Of a DNA stretch of 64,000 nt, positions 1 to 9,659 are shown piece after piece. Numbering within the stretch: position 1 is the first letter of the stretch; each line of letters starts with the position of its first letter. The stretch comes from Daldinia sp. FL1419 (taxonomy: Eukaryota > Ascomycota > Sordariomycetes > Xylariales > Hypoxylaceae): contig MU623417.1 of assembly GCA_025201765.1 (NCBI GenBank), positions 62,001 through 126,000 on the forward strand, given 5' to 3'. Position numbers and translations under genes: made by a program. Below the pieces are notes generated by a model. It did no database searches. It saw only the letters and a list, made by a program, of their open reading frames with translations, and had not been told where the DNA came from.

Positions 1-41
1 GTAGTAAGTATTTTGCTAACACTCGTGCGATGGCGTTCTAG

Positions 42-616
42 GCATTTCAAGAGGGTGGTAGGCTATGCCCGGCCGTCAGATTACGTCCACGGTACCGTAG
101 CCGCGGCGGCTGGTCCCGGTCTGCTCTGGACGATGGAGAGATTCGCACCTTCGCATGTTGGTCGAGGTGGTTTCGCGAAAGCTATGCGGTTAGCTGGTGT
201 GATTGGTGTGGCGGGTGGATTCTTATACTTCTACCAACGATCGAGTCGTACGTGCCAATACCCCATTATCCCGCCCGAGAGAATGTTAGCCGAGAGAATG
301 TTAGCACTGACATCATGCGCTCCTGCGTATAGTACGGTTCTACGGTATGTCCGAGAACTCCCGTGAAGTGGAGATGGACATGCGAGAAATGGTAGACAAG
401 GTCAAGAAGGGCGAGCCGTTATACGGTGAGAGCAGATTGACGCCTCACATGCAGGGTGTTGCGGCCCGCCAGTCGCGATACTCCGCTCTCTTCACTGCGG
501 TGCTACCCTGGTTTAACTTTGTCAACCACAGTCAGCATGGCGTTGATACAGCAAAGTACTACCAACAAGCAGAGCGCGAGCTAGAGGCTGAGCGTCTCGG
601 TAAGAGCAGCTCGTGA
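42..616 (+). CDS. NADH-ubiquinone oxidoreductase 21 kDa subunit (complex I), 5' end missing
   Basis: This is an accessory subunit of mitochondrial respiratory complex I, of the fungal 21 kDa type. Exons read as 42-247 and 333-616, with an intron at 248-332 (GTACGT donor, TAG acceptor). An earlier intron ends with the acceptor AG at 40-41, so the first exon lies before the window. The first visible exon has the RPSDY stretch and a Gly/Ala-rich hydrophobic segment ending in FLYFYQRSS. The second exon has the family hallmark SENSREVEMDMREMV, then PWFNFVNHSQHGVDTAKYYQ and a charged C-terminus. The splice restores the expected RSSLRFYG joint. The gene runs convergently towards the zinc-cluster regulator ending at 983. 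Identification is by family consensus; confidence is high. Confidence 0.9.
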
Positions 617-982
617 ACAACTACTGTTTTATGATTGAAAAAAAAAGAGCCCCTGTTACATGTACATATACCAACGTTCATCGGCTAGTAAATAGTCAGA
701 TCTTAGAAGAACTAAATTATAGCAGGAAATACAAAGTGAAGTTTTTTATTTGTTATACCGTATACCGTATACCGTATACCTGCCAAATAGGCGTTTGCCC
801 AAGTTATAAGGGACTCCAAAAAGGGGGGATATATTCGGATGTGAGTTACTTTGTAGTTTAGCTTGGTGGTTGAATAAGGCATGTATGAACAGATTCATAT
901 ATATGAGGTGGACGATCGTTATTGCGCCCACTTGGGATAATTACATGAGATTAAGTATTCAGATGACCGATTCCAGGATAAA
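617..982. other. Intergenic gap between convergent genes
   Basis: This 366 bp gap holds the 3' flanks of the complex I gene and the zinc-cluster regulator, plus the short tandem repeat at 754-780. I see no coding potential; the short open frames cross the repeat and resemble nothing. Confidence 0.6.
754..780. repeat. Tandem 7-bp repeat (TATACCG)
   Basis: The heptamer TATACCG occurs about 3.9 times head to tail. Because GTATAC is self-complementary, the array is also a run of overlapping short palindromes. Confidence 0.9.
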
Positions 983-3751
983 TCACGATGGCCAACTCGA
1001 GGGATTTATCCCCGATAGGTCTTCCTCTAATAACCCCAGCATATGATTGTGTCCAGAGAACCAATCTCCCAGTTGCGTTGTTTGCGCCATGGACCTAGCC
1101 TGGTCGTTGGCGCCAGCTAAATCAAAATTGGCCGTGCCATCCTCCATAGGCATGAAGCCTAGCTGGCTCAAGTACATGTTGAACTCGTTACCTACGGGCA
1201 CCATGTCTTGGTCGACCGGTTGTTGCGCTTTAGCCTCAACGTATAGTTGAGCAATATTATACAGCACCTGGCACAATTGATGCAGCTTGCTGATGGATTC
1301 CGATAAGTCGCACGCTGCCTCTAGCGATTGCACGAAATCTGCTAGACGTTGTAAATCCTCCGCACTTGACGTCTCGATCACCAAGCAGAAAATCACAATA
1401 AACGGAATGAATGGCGCGTACAGAATCGTCCTTAACGCATACGACGTGGGATTAGCGGTTGGAATATCCGGATTTGGGCGGTGTTAAGCAGTTCTTACCA
1501 GTGAATATATACTATTTTTAACGACTGGTCATCCATCATCTCCATAGCTTCTTGGTGGCAAGTCATGGCTGCCCGAGCTGAGTCGATACACTCGTCTGAA
1601 AATGTGCGCGAAAGGCCCCCTGTAGGCGGCATGGCGCGGTATGTAAGGGCTAATGAGGAAAGATAGGACTAGAGAAATTAGCCAAAGTCTCGAGCGTTTG
1701 GGCTGGGGGAAATTTTTTTCATATATTAGGTATAAAAGAGCTCCTTATTTAGCCCTGCCGGAAACACCAGCTCCCAAGATGATTAGGTAGGGGGATATAT
1801 GAGATTTCGTATCACGTACAACTTCGTCCGACTTCAACATTATCGCAAACATACGACCCTCCGCTGCGTCGGATGCACTGAATTCAGCGAAAAGCTCCAA
1901 ACTCTGTGCCATCAAATTCTTTTGCTCTGATGTTAATATACCCACCTGTTCGGCGCGATACGTCTCGGACTGTCTCAAGGCACCGGGACTATATAATCGC
2001 TCATATATGCGGCCTTGTATCTGCGCATGCTTAATCCATAGTGTCATAACTTCATTTCCAGGATATGTTGCTGCCCTCGTCTCTGGAACAATGTGCGGGA
2101 GCGAGATATCATAATCCTGCAGGATGGATGCTCGTCCTAGTCGTAACGACAAGCCTTTGTCCAGCATGTATGTGCACCAAAATAGTAATGACTTGTCTGC
2201 CTTCTTCTGCGGGCTATCGTCTTTCATACTATGGACTTGATGAAGGCCCAACGTCCGACACATGTGCGCGGCGCGTTCCGCAAGAAGCCATGCTAGGGAT
2301 GGGCGTGAGATATCTATAGAGAAACTCGACTTTTGGCGCTTCTGTGTTAGCTTGGAAATTCATCGTTCAGAGTATCATGGGGGTTCTATTTTATCCATGA
2401 AAATAGCAATGCACCTACCGCCATGAGCAGAGCCTCAATATTCTCCAATGTTGCCGGCATAAGGAGATTAAGCTGGGATAACACAGTATCTAAGTTCTTC
2501 TGACACATCTTGAAATACCGGTTGGATTCGGCCTTCTCCTCGGGGGTCTTCGCACTCAGCCCCACCTCGAAGAAGACGTACGCAAGCCCAGAGCTCACGA
2601 GGATGAACGTCGCATCTGTGATGTCTTCCGTGTTAAAATAGACGCGCCGACACTGATCGGTAAAATGTTCCACATCTATAAAGCAGTAGAGAACAGCAAG
2701 CATCATGGGCAATGGACCATCTATAATAAATGGGAGATTAGGAAACTATCGGAATCCACTCAGGGGTTTAGACACATACGCTTCATATCCCGGAGTGTTT
2801 GTGCCACGATTTCCATAGGGGGCAAAGGCAAGTCTCGTAAAGGGGTCCTGGTATGCTGCTTCGGACCAGGCAAGCGAAACTCATGGAAAGATGATACAGC
2901 ACGCCGATTTTCCTGCATCCGTACAATCTGTCGTAAAGAAGATAAGGCCGCATTGATTTTGGAGTTACCACCCTGTTGTTCTAGTGGGGTTCCTTGTACA
3001 GCATGTTCGAGGAATTCACTCGCGAAGGCTGTATGTGCGGCCAGCGATGTGTTACCTTCAAAGTCCCCGGCATCTTCGGGGTCGAACATAGTACTAGACG
3101 CTTCATCTCGGCTATTAAGAGACAACGGTGTTAGTTTTTCAAACTGCCGTCGCGAAGAACTTTCGGCAGTGGTAGATGCGGGCGCCGAGATTGGGCTTAG
3201 ATTCCTCAGAAGCGTCTCGATACCACTGAGCCTCTCCTCGATTAAGTCGATCTTTCGCTCACTAAGGGACAACAAGTTCCTGTTATCAAGCATGTCCTTA
3301 TTTACATAAGGCTGTGTCACGAAGAATGATATCCTGCTTACTATTGGCTAGAAATTAAAACTCGCTGTCGTGGTTCCTTTGGCTTTTGACCAGCTCCCGT
3401 GGAACTACAAGATCTCTTGGCGCTTCGACAGTTGGAGCATGGAGACTCCTTGTCACAACGTATCTACCAACATGAAGGCGCACGTTAATAAGCCTTGGGG
3501 CTTCGTTAGGGGGGTTGCCGGTGCAGGCGGACAGCAGTAGGGTAGGCTCCTCACCTTCCTAAGTCTGCATTGGTCACACTATAATGCGAATGTTACTTAG
3601 CCATGAGATCTCCGTAAAGGATTAACGACGGTGTCACAATAGGAAGGGTCTAATTCAGCATGACGGGGCCGACGGGTTCCGGATTCTCACTTACTGCTCG
3701 CCGGGGACCAGGAGACCCTGGACCACCGGCTTCGGACGGCTCAGCGTCCAT
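983..3751 (-). CDS. Zn2Cys6 fungal-specific transcription factor (704 aa, eight exons)
   Basis: This is a nuclear DNA-binding regulator of the binuclear zinc-cluster class. Read exons on the minus strand are 3695-3751, 3555-3578, 3342-3463, 2780-3261, 2419-2720, 1820-2329, 1499-1668 and 983-1430, all in phase. The zinc cluster is C20-x2-C23-x6-C30-x5-C36-x2-C39-x6-C46 and is split over three exons, the middle one only 24 nt. A coiled-coil-like linker follows (SERKIDLIEERLSGIETLL). The fungal-specific (MHR) domain then includes FTDQCRRVYF, ISRPSLAW, MCRTLGLHQ and LLFWCTYMLDKGLSLRLGR. The C-terminus has the conserved DWFSGHNHMLGLLEEDL. The start is the first ATG before the cluster. Acceptors at 2330 and 1669 were chosen because they restore family sequence; alternatives exist. 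The target genes are unknown. Confidence 0.88.
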
Positions 3752-4714
3752 GGCGGCGATTATAATAAATTAAACGCCTTTAGCTAGTTGCAGGTCGATG
3801 TAATCATATGCGGGGGCCATAGGACAACAAGCTGTACGACGACTCAAAAGATACGTCTTGGATACCGGACTTAGGTTGGCATTATGTTGTTGCCCGAGCG
3901 GTCTGCCTAAAAGTCGGCATCCGCGGACCCCGGAAGGATGTTTTAAACGGCTTGGTCTCGCAGTCCCGTTTGTAGTCTGGTTGATATTACCTAGTTAGTT
4001 TATAATTATATAGTTACAAGGTTCATGTTTTATAGTACAATACTAATTAAGGTAAAATAGGATATTCTATCACTTGCTCTTTTGGGGGGTCGCTGATACC
4101 TGTTAGCATCTTGGTTTAGTTACTTGCAATGCTACCTGACTCTTATAATACGCTGTTGGCTGTTGATGGGTTGACATACGGAAGGGCATATATAGGTAGG
4201 TACCTAAGATACCCTAATAGTGCCTTAACAAAAACCACAAGAGAAACCTTCTAAGAAGCTTGATATCTAATAACAAACGTGATGATTTATTTATAAGTTG
4301 ATGCCGTCGAATTTTGTATAGGGTGTAGTTTACTATGTGAAAGATGAAGGGTATAAAACTCAGCGCTGTGAGAGCGAGACCAGCGAATCCGATAGGGCCA
4401 TTATTTTAGTGGAGTGGCCTGTCTGCCTGTAGGTAGTATTGTACGCCAAGCCGACTCGTGGAAGAAATTACATAGTAATTAGTACAGTAGGTACGCTGGT
4501 ACGTAACTTCCATTACCTAACCCATCGACCAATCTAGTATTAGAAACGCGATGCGATTCATCACTAAAAATACAAAGTACTTGCCCATTATTCTTATCGA
4601 TTCAAGCTCGAAGTCGCAACGTTTGAATTTCATATTGTATTGGACGATATCCCAGCAGGGTTCAACTTCGAATATTCGACCTGCGCGCACACATCGAGAC
4701 GATACGGAAGTGAG
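3752..4714. promoter_or_regulatory. Divergent promoter region between the Zn2Cys6 regulator and the F-box gene
   Basis: About 960 bp separate the two divergent start codons. It holds no ORF of note. A TAGGTAGGTACCTA-type palindrome lies near 4194-4206, and AT-rich stretches lie around 4000-4060. No individual regulatory site can be assigned with confidence. Confidence 0.4.
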
Positions 4715-6472
4715 ATGACTTTTAAACGGAAGCGTCTAGGCACCGACACTGGGTCTAGAGGAAGAGGAACCATCTCGAAGCGATCCCGCCACACCATAGA
4801 TCCCGACCTATTATCGCCGTTATCTGACGAACTCCTCGTTCGCATTCTTACATTTCTACCCCTTCCAGATCTCTTAAATACTGCTCCCGTATCGCAGCGT
4901 TTCTACCATCTATCCGGCGACTCTCAGCTATGGAAGCGTCTATACTATTCGCGCTTCGTCTTACCCCGCGCCCTCCGAATCCCGGGATTTCGTGATGGTT
5001 CCGCTAGAGAAGGCAAGCTGCATTATTCCTCCCGCAAAGCTGTGTGGGCAGATGGCAGAAGGGGGGGCTGGGTAGATATGCACGTTGGAGACCTGGACGA
5101 CCGTTCGAGAGATTGGAAGAAACAATACAAGTTGCGACATAACTGGTCCAAGGGGAAATGCGCCGTCGAGGAATTGCAACTCGAACGAGAATTACCCTTG
5201 CCCAAGACAAGTCCATCGAAGAAGGTCCTTGTCAAAGTTAGCGAGGGTATCGCAATAACCGCAGACGCATCCACGGGACTACGAGCTTGGGATTTGAAGA
5301 CGAAGAAACTCTTAGCACAAATTAATCTAAGGGAGGCCAACTCAGACACCGCTCCGAGTTGTATTACGGTGGATGACCAAAAGATCCGAACCCAAATATT
5401 AGAAGTTGCCGTCGGGTTTGAAGATGGTGGATTCGGGATTTGGGCGTTAGAACTGCAGGAAAGGAGGATGTCACTGAGATACCGGCATAAGAAATCTAGC
5501 AATGGGGAATTAGTCGGAGTTGCCTTTTCCTATCCGTACCTTTTGACGGCAACAAAATCTGTACTCATATCCATGTATACATTTGACCCTCTCAAGACGG
5601 ATCATTCCGGCGTTCTCGAATCACGTAGAGAGGACGATGAAGGTATACGGGATTTTGAGACTAAATCTGATCAAGATTCAGGGGCCATAGAAGAAGATCC
5701 TGAAGGGGTTACACTTCGAGCACCCTACCTCCTTACGTCGCTTAAATCGCATACTTCGAGGGCCCCTCTCGCATTGTCCATACGGAAAACAGCTAGTAAC
5801 ATCATAGCGTCGGTTGCTTACACTTTCTCAACGCTTCAGGGGTGGTCCTTGGGCATACAAGATTTACACTTGCGCCCTCCTACATCGCGATCAAAACAAA
5901 CTCCAGATATAACAACGACCCGATTAGCATACACGCTACCCGTCAGGAGCAGCTCTTCCCGCATTCCATCACCGCCATCATCACCGGCCCAACATATAGG
6001 CCTATCATCTTCGCATCAAGATAACGAAGTTGTAGACGGACCGACTAATTTATGCTATACGCATCCCTATCTCCTCGCGACCCTACCAGATAACACATTG
6101 ATTTTATACCTTTGCACATCAAACGCCACGTCCTTATCGATATCTCCTGGTATCCGACTCTGGGGACACACGTCCGGCATAAGTGACGCCGAAATAACAG
6201 CACGCGGGAAAGCAGTCAGTGTCAGCTCCCGCGGCGAAGAGATTAGAGTCTGGGAGCTCGAAGGAAGGGCACACGGGAAGAGCATCGAGGTCCGCCCAAC
6301 TATCAGACCTATTTCCGATGACCAAGGAAGAGCGGATGATTCTATTGACGCCGATGCCGCGGCCGTCCAGTGGGATGACCGGCGGAACTGGGTCGGTTTC
6401 GACGACGAGATGGTCATTGTCCTTAAAGAGTCGAGAGGGCGGGAGAGCCTGATGGTTTACGACTTTACGTAG
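4715..6472 (+). CDS. F-box protein with WD40-like C-terminal region (585 aa)
   Basis: This is probably a substrate-receptor subunit of an SCF ubiquitin ligase. The F-box is at about residues 33-80 (LSDELLVRILTFLPLPDLL, with QLWKRLYY following). After it comes a long region with weak beta-propeller character: repeated blocks such as ITADASTGLRAWDL, VAVGFEDGGFGIWALEL, GHTSGISDAEI and EIRVWELEG look like degenerate WD repeats. An Asp/Glu-rich and a Ser-rich loop interrupt the propeller at about residues 305-345 and 415-450. The reading frame stays open upstream, but the first ATG is at 4715, followed by a basic stretch (KRKRLG). The gene appears intronless. The substrate is not known. Confidence 0.8.
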   Translation: MTFKRKRLGTDTGSRGRGTISKRSRHTIDPDLLSPLSDELLVRILTFLPLPDLLNTAPVSQRFYHLSGDSQLWKRLYYSRFVLPRALRIPGFRDGSAREGKLHYSSRKAVWADGRRGGWVDMHVGDLDDRSRDWKKQYKLRHNWSKGKCAVEELQLERELPLPKTSPSKKVLVKVSEGIAITADASTGLRAWDLKTKKLLAQINLREANSDTAPSCITVDDQKIRTQILEVAVGFEDGGFGIWALELQERRMSLRYRHKKSSNGELVGVAFSYPYLLTATKSVLISMYTFDPLKTDHSGVLESRREDDEGIRDFETKSDQDSGAIEEDPEGVTLRAPYLLTSLKSHTSRAPLALSIRKTASNIIASVAYTFSTLQGWSLGIQDLHLRPPTSRSKQTPDITTTRLAYTLPVRSSSSRIPSPPSSPAQHIGLSSSHQDNEVVDGPTNLCYTHPYLLATLPDNTLILYLCTSNATSLSISPGIRLWGHTSGISDAEITARGKAVSVSSRGEEIRVWELEGRAHGKSIEVRPTIRPISDDQGRADDSIDADAAAVQWDDRRNWVGFDDEMVIVLKESRGRESLMVYDFT

Positions 6473-8072
6473 CGTGTGTGCTGCTGACATGTAATGAATT
6501 TCGACAATAAAGATACCCAAGGTAGGCCGCCGAACGAATAGCGGTCTAGTATTCCCTTCTTCCTAATGCATGTTACTAGAACACCTCGTAGGGAAGTTGT
6601 GATTATTCGAAGTATAGATGATGTCTTCGTTGTTATAAGCCTACCAGACGCCGAATAGGTACTTAATTAGGCAGAGACTCCAACACTGGGAATATCATCA
6701 TCTTCGTGAGTTATTCTTACCATAGTTATAAGATCGATAACTACCTAGTTAATAATTCTATTTAATAATTTAATGCTCCTCTATTCACAACTGCGCTTCG
6801 AGACTTATAACGGCCTTTCGGATTAACCTGACCTTATAGTACTTCGGACTCGGCGACAGGACCGGGATAAGCCATAAGGCAAGGCATTTATACAATGCAC
6901 CGCACGCAGAGGGCTTAGGTAGGGAGGTGACGGATGCCTGACCCGTGTTTGGTCGCGAGTATTCTCTTGTCGTTAGACTACTCGGGACAGCATCCTATAT
7001 TTCGGTCAACCTTTTTCTTCAATTCAATTATCGCGTAGTTCAGCTTGGCAGGACCTCGCTTTCACGCGATAACTCCGAAAACGAATACGCTATTAGTTAC
7101 CTAGTAATGCTTAGGATACGAGCCTTGGGTCTACTTCGAATCGCCATATGTTAACCACCCTATTCTCCTTTTTCCCGCAGAATTACATACATAAGGAAAT
7201 CGTGCATTTTTGACCCTCAGGCTTTCCCATCCACCCCATCGGATTATTCTCGCAGCAGCAGGGGAGAGGCGGAATCGCGGATTTAACCTATATAGCCTAA
7301 AATCGACCCCTATTAATCCTATATGAGCTATGATCGCATCGCGCGCTGCGTAGCGCCGGCCCTTATATGAGCCGCAGGAAAACTGCCTGATTCGGCTTCG
7401 CGATGCAACCTTCCCCGGACTCAGGCATACCGATATATTCCAACGCATGGGGAAGCCGAATGTCGTTTGTAAGATTTGTCACGCTTGCATTCCAATCGCT
7501 TGCCACCTGGGCCACCACCTGATTGAACTTTTCATATCTAGCGCGTTGGGTACAGCCTCGATTTGGCCGAGAAATGGGGTTTAGGTCTTATACGCGCGGT
7601 GGAGTTGTAGTCACAGGTCAACCGCCGAATAGATATTGTTTCGCCGAGTTCGAATGACGGACCGCTAGGCCGGGCGTTAGGCTTCTCGTGTGCTCGCCTA
7701 GCTGGACGGAAAGGCTCGGATGCATCTGCGGCCCATACTTATGCGCCTGGGGATTATTTGCTTGGGTTAATATCGAACCCGTCAAGTTGGAGTGCTTCTA
7801 ATGATAGCACCAACCCCCGGCGGTTAGGGCATGGGCAAGTGCCGCACCCACCGGGAGAGGTCGTATGTTGGCATTAAGGGGGGGTCTAGACTAAAGAGGA
7901 TCATGGAGATATAATGTTGCGTTGCCCCTATCCTAGCCTGATGCGAACCTGGCTCTTCTCCAGCACGATCAGCATAAATACTACCGTGTCTCGCTGATTG
8001 CCAAGGCCTACGACTGTCCATCCTCCGCCCTAGTATCCAACTTCGACGAGCTTCACCTACTCTGAAGTCAAG
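6473..8072. other. Intergenic region upstream of the AA9 gene
   Basis: A 1.6 kb gap with no recognisable gene; short open frames near 6945-7450 have no family resemblance. Close to the AA9 start there is a CreA-like CTGGGG at 7747-7752 and a TATA-like AT stretch around 7973-7981; both are only consensus matches. Confidence 0.4.
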
Positions 8073-8840
8073 ATGCTCTTCTCCCTCCCTCTTCTCGTGG
8101 CTCCGGCCCTAGTCGCCGCCCACGGTGCTGTGACGAGCTACGAAATCGGCGGGAAGGCCTACGAGGGTTACCAGGGATTCTCCCCCGTCGCGGGAGCTCA
8201 GATCATCCAAAGGCAATGGCCTGACTACAACCCCATCATGACTGTCACCGACCCCAAGATGACCTGCAACGGCGGTACCTCCGCTCCTCTCGCCGCCGAA
8301 GTTGCCGCCGGCGAGAACGTAACCGCCATCTGGAAGCAGTGGACCCACCAGCAGGGACCCGTGATGGTATGGCTCTACAGCTGCGACGGCGAATTCACCG
8401 CGTGCGACGGCAAGGGCAAGAAGTGGTTCAAGATCGACGAGATGGGCCTGTGGGGCGACGTTCTTAACAGCAACAACTGGGGAACCGCCCTCGTTTTCAA
8501 GGACCTCAAGTGGTCCAGCCGAATCCCCAAGAGCCTCAAGCCCGGAAACTACCTCATCCGCCACGAGCTGCTCGCTCTCCACCAAGCCAACACTCCCCAG
8601 TTCTACCCCGAGTGTGCCCAGATTACGGTCACCGGCTCCGGCACCGCCACTCCCCCGGCCGACCTATTAACCTCCATCCCCGCCTACGCCGCCCAGTCCG
8701 ACCCCGGTATCATGGTAAGTAGCCGATCGAGTCTCTCCTAGCAATCCGGGGACTTCGGAGCTAACAAAGCATAGGTCGACATCTACCAGGGTGGTGGCAC
8801 CTCTTACAAGACCCCCGGCCCCGCCGTGTGGACCGGTTAG
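8073..8840 (+). CDS. AA9 lytic polysaccharide monooxygenase (235 aa)
   Basis: This is a secreted copper enzyme that cleaves cellulose or related beta-glucans oxidatively. Exons are 8073-8714 and 8775-8840, with a 60 bp intron (GTAAGT...TAG). The signal peptide is residues 1-16, ending just before H17, which becomes the N-terminal histidine of the copper brace. The second brace histidine is H92 (WTHQQGPV). H164, Q176 and axial Y178 lie in the typical C-terminal motif (PQFYPEC). C65 and C181 fit the family's conserved disulfide. The C-terminus IYQGGGTSYKTPGPAVWTG is typical of AA9. There is no CBM1 and no linker, so it is a single-domain form. GC-rich codon use differs visibly from the neighbours, as is common for highly expressed secreted enzymes. 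Confidence 0.95.
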
Positions 8841-9281
8841 ACGATGTTTAGATAAGAACTCAACTGTGAATAATGTATGGCTAGGTGACGGAAACCTGTA
8901 TATTTCGAAGAGAGTTAATTGATGGATACTTTGGAATATATTACCTTCATGCCTCCCAACCCTGTCCTCATGACTTGCTACTAGTGCTTTATTTCAACCT
9001 TGCTTTGAATAAGATTTCAAATAGAGTATGAAATCTTTAAGTGGCTAAATCAGTATGTTATTTAAGTCCAGCGACATTATCTTTTTTTTTTCTCTTGTAA
9101 ACCCGAAAATTCAAGTGCATGTTAATTTCAATGGCCGTTTAGTGCGTCATGCATCGAGCTATTTTGAATAATTACTGCCAATAGTTACAGGCAATCAACA
9201 GACATAATAGTTGCATAGAATAAACAAAAAATTAAGATGTGGAAGTAAAGCTGACAGCTACACCTCGGGTTGAGGGAAACC
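8841..9281. other. Gap between the AA9 gene and the tRNA
   Basis: AT-rich 3' flank of the AA9 gene with a T9-type tract near 9080. I see nothing else in it. Confidence 0.4.
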
Positions 9282-9288
9282 AAAAAAA
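9282..9288 (-). terminator. RNA polymerase III terminator of tRNA-His
   Basis: A run of seven T on the minus strand starts two bases after the end of the tRNA, as expected for a Pol III stop. Confidence 0.85.
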
Positions 9289-9290
9289 GA

Positions 9291-9381
9291 TGGCGGTACT
9301 GGGAATCGAACCCAGGTCTACACGGTATCAGTATATCTGCACATCCACAACGTGTTGTACTATCCACTATACTATACCACC
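9291..9381 (-). tRNA. tRNA-His (GTG) with intron
   Basis: The minus strand folds as a full cloverleaf: acceptor GGTGGTA/TACCGCC with one G-T pair, D stem GTAT/GTAC, anticodon stem ACACG/CGTGT, and T arm CTGGG-TTCGATT-CCCAG, with discriminator A. The anticodon loop has TT-GTG-G, so anticodon GTG. About 19 extra bases at roughly 9326-9344 sit directly after position 37, where eukaryotic tRNA introns lie; without them the anticodon stem pairs perfectly. The GGTTCGATTCC B box is intact. Confidence 0.92.
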
Positions 9382-9659
9382 CAAAGTGGCCAAGGCTTGC
9401 CGCTCGGTGAAAGACGATTTGAAATCGGCATTTATAATCATTGCTACCGTACGCAAAATGGCTGAATTAAGCCGGCATTTACCCGACGCGTTATCACCAA
9501 ATAGGTCAAGCACCAGAAACAGTGCTAAAAGTTTTAGCTACCTAGATAGAGTTAAATGCTTGAAGAAAACGATCTTTATTCGCTGTTAATACTTGTGTTG
9601 TCCCTAGTCGCTAATTCTCCTGCCAGATAATACCCATTGTTCTACCATCCCGTACAGTT

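Noticed and set aside
7131..7448. 105-codon frame on the minus strand
   Set aside because: Arg-rich composition with no domain, no signal peptide and no conserved motif; likely chance.
8109..8585. 158-codon minus-strand frame inside the AA9 gene
   Set aside because: It is the antisense shadow of a GC-rich coding exon.
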